Assembly: GCA_021792975.1 (NCBI GenBank)
Contig: JAJYTR010000013.1
Coordinates: 1 to 52,577, forward strand
DNA: 52,577 nucleotides
Source of the DNA: Pseudomonadota bacterium
GTDB lineage: Bacteria; Pseudomonadota; Gammaproteobacteria; Xanthomonadales; Rhodanobacteraceae
Reading direction: 5' to 3'
How positions within the stretch are numbered: position 1 is the stretch's first letter; every line of letters begins with the position of its first letter. The position numbers were made by a program, and so were the translations under genes. The notes beneath the pieces are model-generated. The model did not search any database and was not told where the DNA came from. It saw only the letters and a program-made list of their open reading frames with translations. This document shows positions 49,947 through 52,577 of this stretch, one piece after another.

Positions 49947-51154
49947 GCGCGCGGTGTGGCGGTGACACCGGTCGCCGCCCGCTCGGCGGCGCGGATGATC
50001 GCGGCGGCAGCCGCATCGGCGCCGGCCAGTTCGTGCGCGTAGACCGCGGTGCTGGCCGCCGGCATGTGCGCCGGCCGTTGCGCCAGTACCGGACCGTTGC
50101 GGTCACGAATGTCCACCACGACGTTCATCGACAGCCCCAGCCGCAGCGGATGGCGGCGCAGATCCTGCGGCGCGATGGCGATACGCACCGGCAGGCGTTG
50201 CACCACCTTGATCCAGTTGCCCGACGCGTTCTGCGGGGGCAGCAGCGCGAACACCGAGCCGGTGCCGGCACCCAGGCCCGCCACGGTGCCGTGGAAGGTG
50301 ACGCCGCCGCCGTAGAGGTCGCTGGTCAGGGTGGCCGGCTGGCCGATGCGCATGTCGGCCAGTTGCGTCTCCTTGAAATTGGCGTCCACCCATACGTGAT
50401 CGAGCGGAATCACCTGCATCAGCGGCTGGCCCGGCTGGATGCGCTGGCCCAGCTGCGCGGTGCGCTGCGCCACATAGCCGGTCACCGGTGCCAGCACCGT
50501 GTGTCGCTCGAGGTTGATCCACGCCGCACGGTAGGCGTCGCGCGCGCGCAGCACGGCCGGGTTGTCGGCGATGTTGGTGCCCTGCACGGCGGCCCGCGCC
50601 GCGCGTTCCTGCTGCCGCGCGGCATCGAGTGCGGCGCGTGCGGCGATCACCGCGTTGCGCAACCGCGTCACCTGCTCGGCCGACACCGCGCGCTGGCCCA
50701 GCAGCGGCGCGCTGCGGTGCAGGGTGTCCTCGGCCTGCGCGAGCTGCGCGCGTCGCGCGGCGACCTCGGCTTCGGCCTGCGATACTTTCGCGAACTGCGC
50801 CGCCACGCCGCGCACCGCCTGCTGCAGGGCATGGCGTGCGCTGGAGAGCTGCAGCTCGGCGTCGGTGCGGTCGAGCCGCACGAGCGGCTGGCCGGCACGC
50901 ACCCGTTGCGTATCGTCGGCCAAGATCGAGACGATGGTGCCGGGCACGGCGGCGGCCACGTTGACCTGGTTGCCATGCACGTAGGCATCGTCGGTGGTTT
51001 CGCGCTTGGAGTACACGAGGATCCAGAGCGCCAGCCACACCAGGCCCGCCAGTACGAACACGCCGGCCAGCGCCAGCAGCATCGCCCGACGGCGGCCCGG
51101 CGGCGTGCCGGCTGCCTCGGAGGACGGTGATGCGGAAACGGGCGCGTCGCTCAT
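49943..51154 (-). CDS. HlyD/EmrA-family membrane fusion protein
   Basis: A 403-residue periplasmic adaptor. One transmembrane anchor lies at about 25-50 (AMLLALAGVFVLAGLVWLAL). The lipoyl half RETTDDAYVHGNQVNVAAAV (EmrA signature TDDAYV) is followed by a long coiled-coil hairpin (about 100-215) and the returning segment RHTVLAPVTGYVAQRTAQLG. A beta-barrel with DHVWVDANFKETQLADMRIG completes it. It links the EmrB-type pump to the outer-membrane channel. The ATG at 51154 overlaps the stop of the channel gene by four bases. Confidence 0.95.
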   Translation of the reverse strand: MSDAPVSASPSSEAAGTPPGRRRAMLLALAGVFVLAGLVWLALWILVYSKRETTDDAYVHGNQVNVAAAVPGTIVSILADDTQRVRAGQPLVRLDRTDAELQLSSARHALQQAVRGVAAQFAKVSQAEAEVAARRAQLAQAEDTLHRSAPLLGQRAVSAEQVTRLRNAVIAARAALDAARQQERAARAAVQGTNIADNPAVLRARDAYRAAWINLERHTVLAPVTGYVAQRTAQLGQRIQPGQPLMQVIPLDHVWVDANFKETQLADMRIGQPATLTSDLYGGGVTFHGTVAGLGAGTGSVFALLPPQNASGNWIKVVQRLPVRIAIAPQDLRRHPLRLGLSMNVVVDIRDRNGPVLAQRPAHMPAASTAVYAHELAGADAAAAAIIRAAERAATGVTATPRA

Positions 51155-52577
51155 GGTCGGGCTTCCGGTGCGTGCTGCGTGGAGGAGGGGTGGGGGGCCG
51201 GCGCGGCGGCGGGCGCGCTCTGGAAGCCGCCGCCCAGCGTCTGGATCAACGCGATCTGCGCGTCGAGCTGCTGGCCCTGCAGTGCGGTGAGCGCGGCGCG
51301 CTGCGCCAGCACGGCGGCCTGCGCCGCCAGCGCGGGCGTGGCATCGGTCAGGCCCTGCCGCAGCCGCGCGGCGGCCTGCCGTTGCAACTGTTCGCTGTCG
51401 GCGAGCGTGCGCGCCTGCACCGCACGCTGCTGGCGCAGACGTTCGAGATCGAGCACCGCCACGCCCACTTCGCGCGCGGCATCCAGCACGGCCTGGTTGT
51501 ATTGCGCCGCGGCGGCATCGAGCTGGGCGACACTGACACCGTAGCGCGCCTTCAGCAGGCCGCCGTCGAACAGCGGCAGACTCAGCGCGGGGCCCACGCC
51601 GAACACGCGGCTGCCCAGCGCCAGCGCCTTGCCGGTGTGGATGCTGGAGAAGCCGGCCATCGCGTCCAGATTGAGGTTGGGCAGGAAATCGGCGCGCGCC
51701 GCACGCACGTTCTGGCCCATGGCCTCGACCTGCCAGCGCAGCGCGACCAGGTCCGGCCGGCGGCCCAGCAGTTCCAGCCGCGCGTCGGCGGGCAGCGCGG
51801 CGGCCGGTTGCGGCAGCGGCCGCGCATCCAGGTGCAGGTCGGCCGGCGCGACGCCCAGCAGCGCCGCCAGCATCGCATGCCGGGTGCGCAGCGCGCCGGC
51901 CAGCGCCACGCGCTGTGCTTCGGCCCGGCCCACCTGCAGTCGCGCCCGGGTATCCGCATCCTCCGGGACCAGGCCCTGGCGCACGCGCGCGGCGCTGAGC
52001 GCCGCCATCCGCCGCTGCAGATCGACCAGCCGGACGGCATCGTCCAGTTGCGCATGACCCGTCTGCCAGGCGAAGTAGGCACTGGCGATGGCGCTGGCCA
52101 GCGCGTTGCGCACGGCCCGCGCCTGCGCCTGCGCGGCGCGCGCCTCGTCGATGCGGGCAGCCAGTGCGGCCTGCTGCCGGCCCCAGAAATCGAAGCTGTA
52201 GCGCAGTTGCGCGGCGAGGTCGGTCTGCGTGTACCAGGTGAAGCCCAGGAAGCGCGGCGGAATCAGGCCGTTTTCGCTGAGGCGCTGGCGCGTGATGTCC
52301 GCCTTGGCGCCCGCCTGCGGCAGCGTCGCGGCGCGGGCCATGCCGGCCACTGCCTCGGCCGCCCGCACGCGCGCCCGGGCCGCGGCCAGGCTGGGCGAGG
52401 TGGCCAGCGCGCGGCCGATCAGCGCATCCAGCTGGACGTCGCCGAAGGATCGCCACCAGTCCTCGCGCGGCCACGCGGCGCGATTCGCGGCGGGCAGCCC
52501 GGCCAGCGGCGCGTGCGTGGCAAGCGCGGGCGGCGGCGGCAGGCTGGGCGGCAGACCCGCGCAGCCGGCGAGCATGG
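51151..52577 (-). CDS. outer-membrane efflux lipoprotein, NodT/OprM family (5' end cut off)
   Basis: At least 474 residues of a TolC-like channel; the gene runs off the right edge. The visible start MLAGCAGLPPSLPPPPAL contains a lipobox (LAGC), so most of the signal peptide lies beyond the window and the Met at 52575 is probably internal. Two efflux-protein repeats are seen: WWRSFGDVQLDALIGRALAT and LRYSFDFWGRQQAALAARID in the first, LELLGRRPDLVALRWQVEAM and LSLPLFDGGLLKARYGVS in the second. These form the barrel and periplasmic helices. It is the first gene of a channel-adaptor-pump operon. A regulator, if any, would be outside the window. Confidence 0.93.
   Translation of the reverse strand, partial: MLAGCAGLPPSLPPPPALATHAPLAGLPAANRAAWPREDWWRSFGDVQLDALIGRALATSPSLAAARARVRAAEAVAGMARAATLPQAGAKADITRQRLSENGLIPPRFLGFTWYTQTDLAAQLRYSFDFWGRQQAALAARIDEARAAQAQARAVRNALASAIASAYFAWQTGHAQLDDAVRLVDLQRRMAALSAARVRQGLVPEDADTRARLQVGRAEAQRVALAGALRTRHAMLAALLGVAPADLHLDARPLPQPAAALPADARLELLGRRPDLVALRWQVEAMGQNVRAARADFLPNLNLDAMAGFSSIHTGKALALGSRVFGVGPALSLPLFDGGLLKARYGVSVAQLDAAAAQYNQAVLDAAREVGVAVLDLERLRQQRAVQARTLADSEQLQRQAAARLRQGLTDATPALAAQAAVLAQRAALTALQGQQLDAQIALIQTLGGGFQSAPAAAPAPHPSSTQHAPEARP

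Overview
This is a contiguous stretch of GC-rich (roughly 70% by eye) gammaproteobacterial chromosome, densely packed on both strands. The proteins, the dapA-bamC pair, the gcvR-bcp-phoH run and the lptE-holA-nadD-rsfS-rlmH block look most like Xanthomonadales, probably Rhodanobacteraceae or Xanthomonadaceae. That placement is my inference from protein style and gene order. No rRNA, tRNA, CRISPR array, prophage or complete insertion sequence was seen. Most of the window is housekeeping or core metabolism. The accessory signal sits in a few short patches.

Layout. 1-6.3 kb: the end of an MFS carrier, a GNAT acetyltransferase, an alkylation-repair pair (Ada-AlkA fusion with a frameshift, then Ogt), a CHAD protein and urocanate hydratase. 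6.3-8.1 kb: relics of a type I restriction-modification locus (an HsdS tail and an HsdR piece) on either side of an intact AAA/DUF4143 ATPase that has a palindrome just before its start. 8.2-15.2 kb: a rhomboid protease, then a minus-strand run of M13 peptidase, ThpR, ThiD, PhoH, Bcp and a GcvR-like ACT protein. Heptanucleotide repeats lie at the thiD/phoH junction. 15.2-22.4 kb: plus-strand lysine/diaminopimelate and envelope genes (dapA, bamC-like, dapE) and the lptE-holA-nadD-rsfS-rlmH operon. A beta-propeller protein is read on the other strand.

22.4-28.8 kb (minus): a PP-loop ATPase, a large PAS-GGDEF-EAL membrane protein, a 260-residue diiron protein that closely resembles UndA (1-undecene-forming fatty-acid decarboxylase), and TypA. 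The undA-like gene and the sensor half of the GGDEF-EAL gene have lower GC than their surroundings. 28.9-36.5 kb: cyclophilin, GlsB-type membrane protein, aspartate-type aminotransferase and malate dehydrogenase, RsmE and BioA on the minus strand, then the overlapping NudE, CysQ, MazG set. 36.8-39.8 kb: a two-component system whose kinase gene overlaps an isoaspartyl peptidase gene. 39.8-46.9 kb: an unknown protein, a glycine-zipper protein, a cold-shock protein with a long leader and a clear terminator, a 7TMR-type diguanylate cyclase, an alpha/beta hydrolase, an old-yellow-enzyme oxidoreductase, pirin and a DUF962 protein. 46.86-47.0 kb: a 150-bp MITE-like element with terminal inverted repeats and a possible 6-bp target duplication. 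47.0-52.6 kb: a cytochrome c'-like protein, TcdA, and an EmrAB-type tripartite efflux operon whose outer-membrane gene runs off the right edge.

The most interesting items are the UndA homologue, the decayed restriction locus with its intact ATPase and palindrome, the MITE-like element, and the (GC)6 frameshift that splits Ada from AlkA.
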